Shown here piece after piece: positions 57,419-64,000 of a stretch of DNA of 64,000 nucleotides (positions are counted from its first letter, which is position 1; each line of letters opens with the position of its first letter). A program made the translations under genes and the position numbers. Under the pieces are notes generated by a model, which saw only the letters and a list, made by a program, of their open reading frames with translations, had not been told where the DNA came from and searched no databases. The DNA lies in the NCBI GenBank assembly GCA_902779445.1, contig CACZBM010000002.1:124001-188000 (forward strand), given 5' to 3'. This DNA is from an uncultured Lachnospiraceae bacterium (GTDB lineage Bacteria; Bacillota; Clostridia; Lachnospirales; Lachnospiraceae).

Positions 57419-58258
57419 ATGAGTGAAGAAGTAAATTCATCAAATTGTACCCATGACTGTAATTCCTGCGGAGCATCCTGTGTACAGCGGGATCCTGCAT
57501 CAATGAAACTCCCCGCCAATCCTCAGAGTAAGATCCATAAGGTTATCGGTGTTGTAAGTGGTAAAGGCGGAGTCGGTAAAACCCTTGTCACCTCTCTTTC
57601 TGCGGTTGCAGCTTCCAGAATGGGCTATTCCACAGCTATCCTTGATGCCGATATAACAGGTCCCTCCATACCTAAAATGTTCGGTGCCACAGAAAAAGCC
57701 ACAGGTACGGAAGATAACTATATGGTTCCTGTAGAAACCTCCACGGGAATAAGGCTGATGTCCATTAATTCCATCCTTGATAACGAAACCGATCCTGTAG
57801 CCTGGAGAGGTCCTATCATCGCCGGAGTTGTAAAGCAGTTCTGGTCAGACGTGGTATGGGGTAATATTGATTATATGTTTGTAGATATGCCTCCCGGTAC
57901 CGGAGACGTTGCACTGACTACTTTCCAGTCCCTTCCTGTTGACGGGATCATAATTGTTACGAGCCCCCAGGAACTGGTGACAATGATCGTGGAAAAGGCT
58001 GTTATCCTTGCAGATAAAATGAATATCCCCATACTTGGAATAGTTGAAAATATGAGCTATGTAGAATGCCCGAACTGCAATGAGAAGATATACCTCTTCG
58101 GAGAAAGTAATATTGAAGAGATCTGCAAGCGTTATGACACCAAGCTCATTACCAGAATACCTTTAATGAGAGAAATATCCGAAAAGTCCGATAAAGGCAG
58201 TATTGAGGGCATTGAAGCCGCTTGTATAGAGGATATTATGACTTTTCTTAGGAGTTAA
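57419..58258 (+). CDS. mrp: Mrp/NBP35-family Fe-S cluster carrier ATPase
   Basis: P-loop ATPase that carries or assembles Fe-S clusters. 279 aa. An N-terminal cysteine motif NCTHDCNSCGASC (residues about 8-20) resembles the NBP35 cluster site; deviant Walker A GVVSGKGGVGKTLVT (about 43-57); DADITGPSIPKMFG; DMPPGTGDVALT; and the C-terminal bridging CPNC pair near residue 217 in YVECPNCNEKIYLFG. Ribosome site GAAAGGA. Monocistronic. Confidence 0.95.
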   Translation: MSEEVNSSNCTHDCNSCGASCVQRDPASMKLPANPQSKIHKVIGVVSGKGGVGKTLVTSLSAVAASRMGYSTAILDADITGPSIPKMFGATEKATGTEDNYMVPVETSTGIRLMSINSILDNETDPVAWRGPIIAGVVKQFWSDVVWGNIDYMFVDMPPGTGDVALTTFQSLPVDGIIIVTSPQELVTMIVEKAVILADKMNIPILGIVENMSYVECPNCNEKIYLFGESNIEEICKRYDTKLITRIPLMREISEKSDKGSIEGIEAACIEDIMTFLRS

Positions 58259-58481
58259 GTAATCAGGATTTCATTTTTCCTTAATAATTTTAGTGCTTTT
58301 TTTATTATACGTTCATAATTCATTTATCATACAAACACAGGATAGACACAAATACGGTTTATACTCACATTATCAGTTGAAGAAAGACAAAGCTGTTTTT
58401 CCTGACTGAAAGGATCTTTGATCCTGATAGATATTCTCCCCCTTAGTTGGATATTCCAACAAATTTAATACTCTCCTAAAA

Positions 58482-58516
58482 GAAACCAGAGGCCTCTCCA
58501 ACCTCTGGTTTCACTT
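58482..58516 (-). terminator. Terminator of the sugar transferase gene
   Basis: Minus strand GAAACCAGAGG-TTGGAGAGG-CCTCTGGTTTC then TTTTAG, close behind the stop at 58527. The rest of 58259-58481 shows no gene. Confidence 0.85.
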
Positions 58517-58526
58517 TTATTTACGT

Positions 58527-59939
58527 TTATGAAGCTCCTTTTCCGAATATCACGATCCATATCGTCTTGAATATCAGGCGGATATCCAGCAGCAGAGACC
58601 AGTTATCTATGTAATAGAGATCCAGTCTGACCACATCCTCAAAGTTTTTGATCTCATTTCTTCCGGAAACCTGCCACATCCCGGTTATCCCGGGCCTGAT
58701 GGAAAGTCTTCTCATATGGTAATTACGATAGCGCTCATATTCATCCTCAGTAGGAGGCCTCGTTCCTACAAGGCTCATATCGCCGATAAGGACGTTTAAG
58801 AACTGAGGCAGCTCATCTATACTGGTCTTTCTCAGGAATGCCCCTATGGGCGTGATACGGGGGTCATTCTTTATCTTAAACATAAACCCCTTCATTTCAT
58901 TCTGATCCATAAGCTCGGCTTTCCTCTGATCAGCGTCCTGATACATGGTGCGGAGCTTGTAAATCTTGAATCTCCTGCCGTTTATCCCCACTCTGGTCTG
59001 GGCAAAAAGAACGGAACCCGGGCTGGTAAGCTTTATTATCGGACCAAAAATAATAATGGATACAGCACATATCAAAAGCCCCACAACACTCCCAAGAATA
59101 TCAAAAAGCCGTTTGATAAACAGCGACCCGGGATCCATTATCGCAGCAGAAAAACTAATGACCTGGTACCCCGCAAAATTTCTTATCCTCTTTTCACTGG
59201 CATCAAAGTTAAACTGGATATTTAAGTTCACCGTGACACCCATCTGTTCAAAACCGATTATCAGCCTTTTTAACTTGACTTCATAGCTGTAGGGAATATT
59301 AACAAAGACCTCGTCATATACATTCTGCCTGTGAGTATCCAGATAATTCTCTTCATTTCCCACAACAGGGATACCGTTTATCTTCCGTCCCGTCATATCC
59401 TTATCAAGTATGGTGATACAGGAGATCCGGTTCAAATAACCCTGATTCTTTTCGAATTCCTCTGTGATACCCTTTGCTAGATATGAAAGGGTTACGAGCA
59501 TCACATTATTGATCTTCTCTCCGTCTCTTGAATAGCCTATAAGGATAAATCTGAAGACGAGTCTGAAAATAAGATCAAAAACAAGGGCAAACAGAAATGT
59601 AAAACCGATAACATAACGGGATACAAGGGTACCTCTCTGCATAACGAATAGGTATACGAGAAAAGCGCCCATCAACATGATCTCATTTAATGTGATGGAG
59701 ATAAGATTTTCAAAGGGGCTTTGATGTATTACGGAAGGCCTCTTATTATCATAGAACACAAAAATAACGATATAGAGAAGAACAAGGATAACTATTGTTG
59801 AAACATAGAGTTCGCTCTGGGTCCACGAAAACAGATCCCGGAATCTTAAAAACCAGGATGCGGTAAAACCAGCGAGAAGCCCTACTATATCAATAATGAG
59901 AACTACGAATCTTCTAATTTGCGAAGATCTTAAGAGCAT
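58527..59939 (-). CDS. Polyprenyl-phosphate sugar-1-phosphate transferase (WcaJ/CpsE type)
   Basis: Starts repeat-unit assembly of an exopolysaccharide or capsule by loading a sugar phosphate on undecaprenyl phosphate. 470 aa: four N-terminal membrane helices (residues about 10-125), a Rossmann-like CoA-binding-fold part, a fifth helix in KRLFDILGSVVGLLICAVSI, and the catalytic domain with FKIYKLRTMYQDAD, DPRITPIGAFLRKTSIDELPQ, SLVGTRPPTEDEYERY and RPGITGMWQVSGRNEI. The rest of the polysaccharide cluster is not in the window, but ugd lies nearby. Stop followed by a terminator. Confidence 0.94.
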   Translation of the reverse strand: MLLRSSQIRRFVVLIIDIVGLLAGFTASWFLRFRDLFSWTQSELYVSTIVILVLLYIVIFVFYDNKRPSVIHQSPFENLISITLNEIMLMGAFLVYLFVMQRGTLVSRYVIGFTFLFALVFDLIFRLVFRFILIGYSRDGEKINNVMLVTLSYLAKGITEEFEKNQGYLNRISCITILDKDMTGRKINGIPVVGNEENYLDTHRQNVYDEVFVNIPYSYEVKLKRLIIGFEQMGVTVNLNIQFNFDASEKRIRNFAGYQVISFSAAIMDPGSLFIKRLFDILGSVVGLLICAVSIIIFGPIIKLTSPGSVLFAQTRVGINGRRFKIYKLRTMYQDADQRKAELMDQNEMKGFMFKIKNDPRITPIGAFLRKTSIDELPQFLNVLIGDMSLVGTRPPTEDEYERYRNYHMRRLSIRPGITGMWQVSGRNEIKNFEDVVRLDLYYIDNWSLLLDIRLIFKTIWIVIFGKGAS

Positions 59940-60002
59940 GTCTCCCCCTAAAAAATCTAATTCAATGACATCCTATATAATACTTCATAGTTAAGTAAAA
60001 AT

Positions 60003-60044
60003 AAAGCCCCGTCATCACCGGTCCTTCCGATAATAACGGGACTT
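60003..60044 (-). terminator. Terminator after tRNA-Leu
   Basis: Minus strand AAGTCCCGTTATTATCGG-AAGGA-CCGGTGATGACGGGGCTT, about an 18-bp stem with G-U pairs, then TATTTTT. Confidence 0.85.
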
Positions 60045-60052
60045 CATGAACA

Positions 60053-60136
60053 TGCAGGAAAAGGGACTTGAACCCTCACAGTATTGCTACCACAGGCACC
60101 TGAAGCCTGCGCGTCTGCCAATTCCGCCATTCCTGC
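60053..60136 (-). tRNA. tRNA-Leu, anticodon CAG
   Basis: 84 nt with the long variable arm of class II. Acceptor GCAGGAA/TTCCTGC, anticodon arm CAGGC-TTCAGGT-GCCTG, T loop TTCAAGT, discriminator A, no encoded CCA. Confidence 0.95.
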
Positions 60137-60147
60137 GCGCAAAGAAG

Positions 60148-60176
60148 ATTATACAATCCCTTCTTTGCTGAGTCAA
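60148..60176 (-). promoter_or_regulatory. tRNA-Leu promoter
   Basis: Minus strand -35 TTGACT (60171-60176), 17 bp, -10 TATAAT (60148-60153). It begins five bases after the rplT stop, so the ribosomal operon may also read into the tRNA. Confidence 0.9.
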
Positions 60177-60180
60177 GTAT

Positions 60181-60534
60181 TCAGGCCTTGGACTTTGCAA
60201 GCTCTGCAAGAGTCTTGAAGCCTTCAGCATCACTGACTGCCATTTCAGAAAGCATCTTTCTGTTGATATCAACTCCGGCTGCTTTAAGTCCGTGCATAAG
60301 TTTGCTGTAGCTTAATCCGTTTAAGCGTGCTGCTGCGTTGATACGTGTGATCCAAAGAGATCTGAAATCTCTCTTCTTCTGCTTTCTTCCTGCAAAGGAA
60401 GATGTGAGTGCACGCATAACCGACTGCTTAGCTACTCTGTACTGCTTTGATCTGGCGCCTCTGTAACCTTTTGCCAGCTTTAATACTCTGTTATGTCTTT
60501 TCTTGGCATTTAAGCCACCCTTAATTCTAGCCAT
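60181..60534 (-). CDS. rplT: 50S ribosomal protein L20
   Basis: 117 aa, typical. N-terminus [32 protein letters not shown], then RRKFRSLWI-type [32 protein letters not shown]. Binds 23S rRNA early in assembly and in Firmicutes represses its own operon at the leader. Last gene of infC-rpmI-rplT. Confidence 0.98.
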   Translation of the reverse strand: MARIKGGLNAKKRHNRVLKLAKGYRGARSKQYRVAKQSVMRALTSSFAGRKQKKRDFRSLWITRINAAARLNGLSYSKLMHGLKAAGVDINRKMLSEMAVSDAEGFKTLAELAKSKA

Positions 60535-60558
60535 TTTTCTACCTCCTGAAATCCATTA

Positions 60559-60756
60559 TCAAAGATAAGGCATTATCTTCTTCATATTCTTTACATTTGT
60601 AGCATCAGTCATAGTTGCCTGACGAAGATTTCTCTTTGTCTTTGCAGATTTCTTTGTAAGGATGTGACGCTTATAAGCCTTAAATCTCTTTAACTTTCCT
60701 GTCCCTGTCAACTTAAACCGCTTAGCAGCGGATCTGCTGGTCTTCATTTTTGGCAT
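60559..60756 (-). CDS. rpmI: 50S ribosomal protein L35
   Basis: 65 aa: [23 protein letters not shown] and [17 protein letters not shown] are standard for the family. Between infC and rplT with short gaps, both with AGGAGG-type sites. Confidence 0.98.
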   Translation of the reverse strand: MPKMKTSRSAAKRFKLTGTGKLKRFKAYKRHILTKKSAKTKRNLRQATMTDATNVKNMKKIMPYL

Positions 60757-60777
60757 TTTTCTATCCTCCTAAGTTTC

Positions 60778-61284
60778 TTATTTCTTCTGGGCAAGCTGCA
60801 GTGTCATGGTCCTGCCTTCCACCTTCGCGGGCTTTTCAACTACTGCGATATCGCTTAAGTTCTCGGCAAATTCATCCAGAATGTGCTTGCTGGAATTCAT
60901 GTGAGCCATTTCCCTTCCCCTGAAGCGCATGGTAACCTTTACTCTGTCTCCCTTCATAAGGAACTTCCTTGCAGCATTGCTCTTTGTATTCAGATCATTG
61001 GTATCAATATTAGGTGAAAAACGGATTTCCTTTACCTCAATGACCTTCTGCTTCTTCTTTGCTTCCTTGTCTCTTCTGGTCTGTTCATACTTGTACTTGC
61101 CATAATCGACAATCTTGCAAACCGGCGGCTTTGCACCCGGAGCTATCTTTACAAGATCAAGCCCTGCCTCATCAGCTCTCTGAAGAGCTTCTTTTGTGGG
61201 CATTACACCAAGCTGTTCGCCGTCTTCGCCAATCAGTCTGACTTCTCTGTCTCTGATCTGTTCATTGATAAATAAATCGCTAAT
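60778..61284 (-). CDS. infC: Translation initiation factor IF-3, ATT start
   Basis: 168 aa starting at ATT 61284 (ISDLFINEQIRDREVRLIGE), because the conserved N-terminal IF3 region continues upstream of the first ATG at 61203 and GGGAGG lies 8 bases before this ATT. IF3 discriminates against AUU starts, so the codon provides the known feedback control. N-domain includes ALQRADEAGLDLVKIAPGAKPPVCKI; C-domain includes VKVTMRFRGREMAHMNSSKHIL. First gene of the operon, with a leader holding an attenuator-like hairpin. Confidence 0.95.
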   Translation of the reverse strand: MSDLFINEQIRDREVRLIGEDGEQLGVMPTKEALQRADEAGLDLVKIAPGAKPPVCKIVDYGKYKYEQTRRDKEAKKKQKVIEVKEIRFSPNIDTNDLNTKSNAARKFLMKGDRVKVTMRFRGREMAHMNSSKHILDEFAENLSDIAVVEKPAKVEGRTMTLQLAQKK

Positions 61285-61342
61285 TGTTTTTTCCTCCCAT
61301 TGATCTGAACAATTCTAACAACTTTTCCTCTCCGATAAGAAA

Positions 61343-61369
61343 GGACGGCGCACACAAAGCACACCGTCC
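61343..61369 (-). promoter_or_regulatory. Attenuator hairpin in the infC leader (L20-leader candidate)
   Basis: Minus strand GGACGGTGTGC-TTTG-TGTGCGCCGTCC followed by TTTCTTATC, in the roughly 165-nt leader between promoter and infC. In Bacillus, L20 binding to the same operon leader leads to termination; whether this leader has the L20 site needs a covariance-model check. Confidence 0.6.
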
Positions 61370-61455
61370 ATAATAGTTCATATCATATGAACGCCTGAAA
61401 GCTTAACCGCCTCAGGGTGAGGGCTGATGCCCTGCTTCATGTGTCGCACTTTGGT

Positions 61456-61484
61456 AGGATATCACCGGAACTTACAGATGTCAA
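61456..61484 (-). promoter_or_regulatory. infC-rpmI-rplT promoter
   Basis: Minus strand -35 TTGACA (61479-61484), 17 bp, -10 TATCCT (61456-61461), starting four bases after the stop of the SEC-C gene. Confidence 0.82.
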
Positions 61485-61487
61485 GCC

Positions 61488-62009
61488 TTAATCATAAATT
61501 CCTTTTCCCATACAGCACTGTTTGAATTTTCTGCCTGAACCACAGGGGCAGGGATCATTCCTTCCAACCTTTTTTCCTTCACGTACAAAGGTTGTGGATC
61601 TCTTCTGTTCTTTATAGAGCTCTTCTTTCTTCTCGGGTGTGAAGATATCGTTCCACTCTTCAAGTTCATAGAGCCAGTCAGCCTTTGCAGCCACCATATT
61701 CTTATAGAGCTTCTCATTGTCGAAATTTAGAGATACGACAGTATCCTCATCCATATTCTGGATATCATTTTCCTCTACAAGAGATTCGTTGATACCGTCA
61801 AGGAATCCGGTCATAGTCATGATATCGATATCAAATTTCTCTGCAAGCTCCTTAACAGTTCCCTTTACCTCTGTATCGGGATCTTTTAAGAGCTGCTGGT
61901 AGATCTCCTTTTCTTTAAGGAAATACTCTCTCCATAATCTCTGAAGATCCCCTTTATTGGCAGTTTCCGAATATGCCATGCTCGTCCACTGTTCAAGTAA
62001 TGTAGCCAT
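61488..62009 (-). CDS. SEC-C motif protein
   Basis: 173 aa, cytosolic. The C-terminus [20 protein letters not shown] is the SEC-C zinc motif (CxC-x8-CC) also found at the end of SecA. The preceding 140 residues (helical, acidic, with [24 protein letters not shown] and [22 protein letters not shown]) form a conserved but unnamed domain. SEC-C binds zinc and can contact SecB or ribosomes; a chaperone or translation-linked role is inference. Immediately upstream of the infC promoter. Confidence 0.85.
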   Translation of the reverse strand: MATLLEQWTSMAYSETANKGDLQRLWREYFLKEKEIYQQLLKDPDTEVKGTVKELAEKFDIDIMTMTGFLDGINESLVEENDIQNMDEDTVVSLNFDNEKLYKNMVAAKADWLYELEEWNDIFTPEKKEELYKEQKRSTTFVREGKKVGRNDPCPCGSGRKFKQCCMGKGIYD

Positions 62010-62078
62010 TTATCTTTCTGTCCTTTCAATTCAAAATAAGGTAAAACCGATGTCGATTATAACAATATTTTTTGAGCA

Positions 62079-62107
62079 TTACAAGCCAAGTATATTTATT
62101 GTATAAT
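62079..62107 (+). promoter_or_regulatory. Promoter of the GH5-GT2 gene
   Basis: -35 TTACAA (62079-62084), 17 bp, -10 TATAAT (62102-62107); AAAGGA ribosome site at 62133-62138 before the GTG start. Confidence 0.8.
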
Positions 62108-62147
62108 AGTAGTTAAATACTAAAAATTCAGAAAAGGACCTATACCT

Positions 62148-64000
62148 GTGAAAACAAAGAAGTTTTTCCTGTCTTCTCTTCTGTTCTTACCTATTTTTAT
62201 GAGCATTCTTTTTGCCCGGGTCTCATTTGCTGCGGATAATCCGGCTGATCTGGAAACTGTTTTAGCAAGGCCTTCTGTAAACGGCGCTCTCCATGTAGAG
62301 AATGATCACCTGGAGGATGAAAGCGGAAACCGCGTGGTCCTTCGCGGTTTAAGTACACAGGGTCTTACCTGGTACCCCGACTTCATAAATAAAGATTTAT
62401 TTAATACATTGTCTGATGACTGGGGATGTAATCTTATCCGCCTCGTGGCTTACTCCGATCAGTATGTTAATGGGGATAAAGAGGAAACCCTCGATCTAGT
62501 ACGAAAAGGTATAGATGCCGCCATCGCTGCAGACCAGTACGTACTTGTTGACTGGCATGTACTGACTGAAGAGGATCCCAATGTGAACATCGAATATGCA
62601 AAGGAATTCTTCTCAGTGATAACCTCAGAGTATCCTGATGATCCTTCGATCATTTATGAAATATGTAATGAGCCAAACGGGGAAACCTCCTGGTCTGATA
62701 TCAGGAAGTATGCAGAAGAGATGATCCCCTTTATAAGAACTGTCTCTCCCGCCAACGTGATCCTTGTGGGTACTCCCGAATATGACAAACAGCTCGTACC
62801 TGCTGTCAGATCTCCTTTATCCTTCGATAATATTATGTATGTTCTGCATTTCTACTGCGCAACGCATAAGGATGATCTGATGGCTGAGCTTAAGGAATCT
62901 CAGGAAAACGGACTTCCTGTGTTCATTTCGGAATGCGGTATTACAGAATCCAGCGGTGACGGAATAATCGATTTTGAAAGTGCAGCAAACTGGTTCAACC
63001 TTCTTAAAAGTTACGGTATGAGCTACACAGTGTGGAGTATTTCAAATAAAGATGAAGCCTCCGCAATGTTTAAAACATACTACGACCCTAAAAACCCACT
63101 AACTGACAATGATATTACGAGATCCGGCCTCTGGATCCGCTCCCTTATCCGTGGCGAAGATCCCTCTTCCATAAGCATACCTCCCGAAACTTCCGATAAA
63201 AACAACATTATTGCAATGCTTGCAAAAACTCTTAATACGGATGAACTGATACCATTAAGAAACTGGAAGGATCATGCATTATACATTGCTATCTTCCTGA
63301 TAGTAGTGCAGTTATTGTCTCTTCTCTATGAAAAGACCCTAAATAAGAATAAGACTTATGATGATATCAGAAATGATAAACATGAAGACATATGGACAGT
63401 GATCCGCCGCCTCACTCTCCTTATTAGCATGTTTTTCTCGATCCTTTACCTGACATGGCGTTTACTCTATTCCATACCAAAGGATGTGGGTATTATCCCT
63501 ATAATCGCGAATGTGCTTCTTCTTTTAGTGGAGATCCTTGGTTTTATTGAATCCATCATTTTATATGCGAATCTAATGCATATGCGGGAGCATCCAGTTC
63601 CAAAGATAGATGACAGCGAATTTCCGGACGTGGATATATTTATTGCCACGTATAATGAACCCGGAGACCTTCTCCGCAAGACCATAAACGGCTGCAATCA
63701 CCTTCTATATCCGGATAAGTCAAAGGTTCATATCTGGGTATGCGATGATAACAGAAGACCCGAGATCAGAAAGCTCGCCGGGGAAATGAATGTGGGCTAC
63801 TTTGACCGCCCCGATAACAAAGGTGCCAAGGCCGGAAACCTCAATAATGCCATGGAACACACAAGCTCTCCCTATGTAGTTACTTTGGACGCAGACATGA
63901 TCCCGATGAAGGGCTTCTTATTAAATACTATCCCGTATTTTGTAGATGCTGAGAAACGTTCTAAGGATAACGGCGGGCTGAAACTTGGTCTTCTTCAGAC
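62148..64000 (+). CDS. GH5 cellulase-like domain fused to cellulose synthase (GT2), runs off the right edge
   Basis: 617 codons from GTG 62148, open at the edge. Signal peptide at 1-27 (FFLSSLLFLPIFMSILFARVSFAAD). Residues about 35-350 are a GH5-type glycosidase: GLSTQGLTWYPDF, GCNLIRLVAY, acid/base Glu175 in YEICNEPNG, LHFYCATHKDD and nucleophile Glu262 in FISECGITE. A membrane helix follows (about 378-396), then further helices, and from about 494 a BcsA-type glycosyltransferase: DIFIATYNEPGDLLRKTI, VCDDNRRPE, GAKAGNLNNAM and TLDADMIP. The QxxRW and PilZ parts would lie beyond the window. It suggests that cellulose or another beta-glucan is made at the membrane and trimmed outside by the same polypeptide. 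Confidence 0.9.
   Translation, partial: MKTKKFFLSSLLFLPIFMSILFARVSFAADNPADLETVLARPSVNGALHVENDHLEDESGNRVVLRGLSTQGLTWYPDFINKDLFNTLSDDWGCNLIRLVAYSDQYVNGDKEETLDLVRKGIDAAIAADQYVLVDWHVLTEEDPNVNIEYAKEFFSVITSEYPDDPSIIYEICNEPNGETSWSDIRKYAEEMIPFIRTVSPANVILVGTPEYDKQLVPAVRSPLSFDNIMYVLHFYCATHKDDLMAELKESQENGLPVFISECGITESSGDGIIDFESAANWFNLLKSYGMSYTVWSISNKDEASAMFKTYYDPKNPLTDNDITRSGLWIRSLIRGEDPSSISIPPETSDKNNIIAMLAKTLNTDELIPLRNWKDHALYIAIFLIVVQLLSLLYEKTLNKNKTYDDIRNDKHEDIWTVIRRLTLLISMFFSILYLTWRLLYSIPKDVGIIPIIANVLLLLVEILGFIESIILYANLMHMREHPVPKIDDSEFPDVDIFIATYNEPGDLLRKTINGCNHLLYPDKSKVHIWVCDDNRRPEIRKLAGEMNVGYFDRPDNKGAKAGNLNNAMEHTSSPYVVTLDADMIPMKGFLLNTIPYFVDAEKRSKDNGGLKLGLLQ

Overview
The window looks like chromosomal DNA of an anaerobic Clostridia member, most likely Lachnospiraceae (Butyrivibrio/Roseburia-like). 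The grounds are moderate GC, TTGACA/TATAAT promoters with AGGAGG ribosome sites, a Rex redox repressor, a family II NADP isocitrate dehydrogenase, a potABCD cluster, BspA-type leucine-rich surface proteins with a sortase tail, and a gram-positive VanY-like peptidase. The genus is inference. I see no phage, plasmid or transposase genes.

Layout. From 1 to about 52.5 kb nearly everything is on the minus strand. 0-7.5 kb: alr (cut by the left edge), NAD(P)HX repair enzyme, a coiled-coil protein, rex with its own promoter and candidate operator, an ABC-F ATPase and icd. 7.6-19 kb: a MATE exporter and a three-gene surface-protein operon (1432, 375 and 1388 aa). 19-25.4 kb: hypB, mscS, a divergent glycogen branching enzyme, a DUF1015 protein and serA. 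25.6-33 kb: serC, ilvB, ilvD, leuB, yajC, tgt, covering serine and branched-chain amino acid synthesis. 33-39 kb: VanY-like peptidase and a lactonase-like gene followed by potABCD. 39-47.6 kb: aroC, UPF0303, hypA, trpS, DUF5662, TraX, a GH13 debranching-type protein lacking catalytic residues, a charged protein, and an orphan double-glycine-leader peptide carrying an SH3-like domain. 47.5-52.5 kb: a UvrD-type helicase, gltX and a membrane-anchored NlpC/P60-type protein with a poly-aspartate tail. From 52.5 kb the strands mix: tyrS-dut-PPTase-ugd (+), tRNA-Pro(AGG) (-), a CheC/CheX-type protein (-), Mrp (+), an exopolysaccharide sugar transferase (-), tRNA-Leu(CAG) (-), infC-rpmI-rplT (-, with an ATT start), a SEC-C protein (-), and at the right edge a GH5-cellulase/GT2-cellulose-synthase fusion (+, open-ended).

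The most striking non-genic feature is a set of short dispersed palindromic repeats. Type A has ends tgtcatcctgag / ctcagaatgaca and occurs at ten loci. Type C has ccctcatccgtc / gggaaggc ends, type B is a gggagtca...tgactccc element, and a fourth repeat is a 37-bp direct duplication. They lie almost only between genes and often touch the stop or start codon; they supply the first codon and the last ten codons of mscS as it is now read. One type A locus between serC and ilvB has become a tandem array of hairpin units with a 36-37 bp period.

The best candidates for undescribed biology are the SH3-type double-glycine peptide, the catalytically degenerate GH13 protein, the GH5-GT2 fusion and the repeat family.
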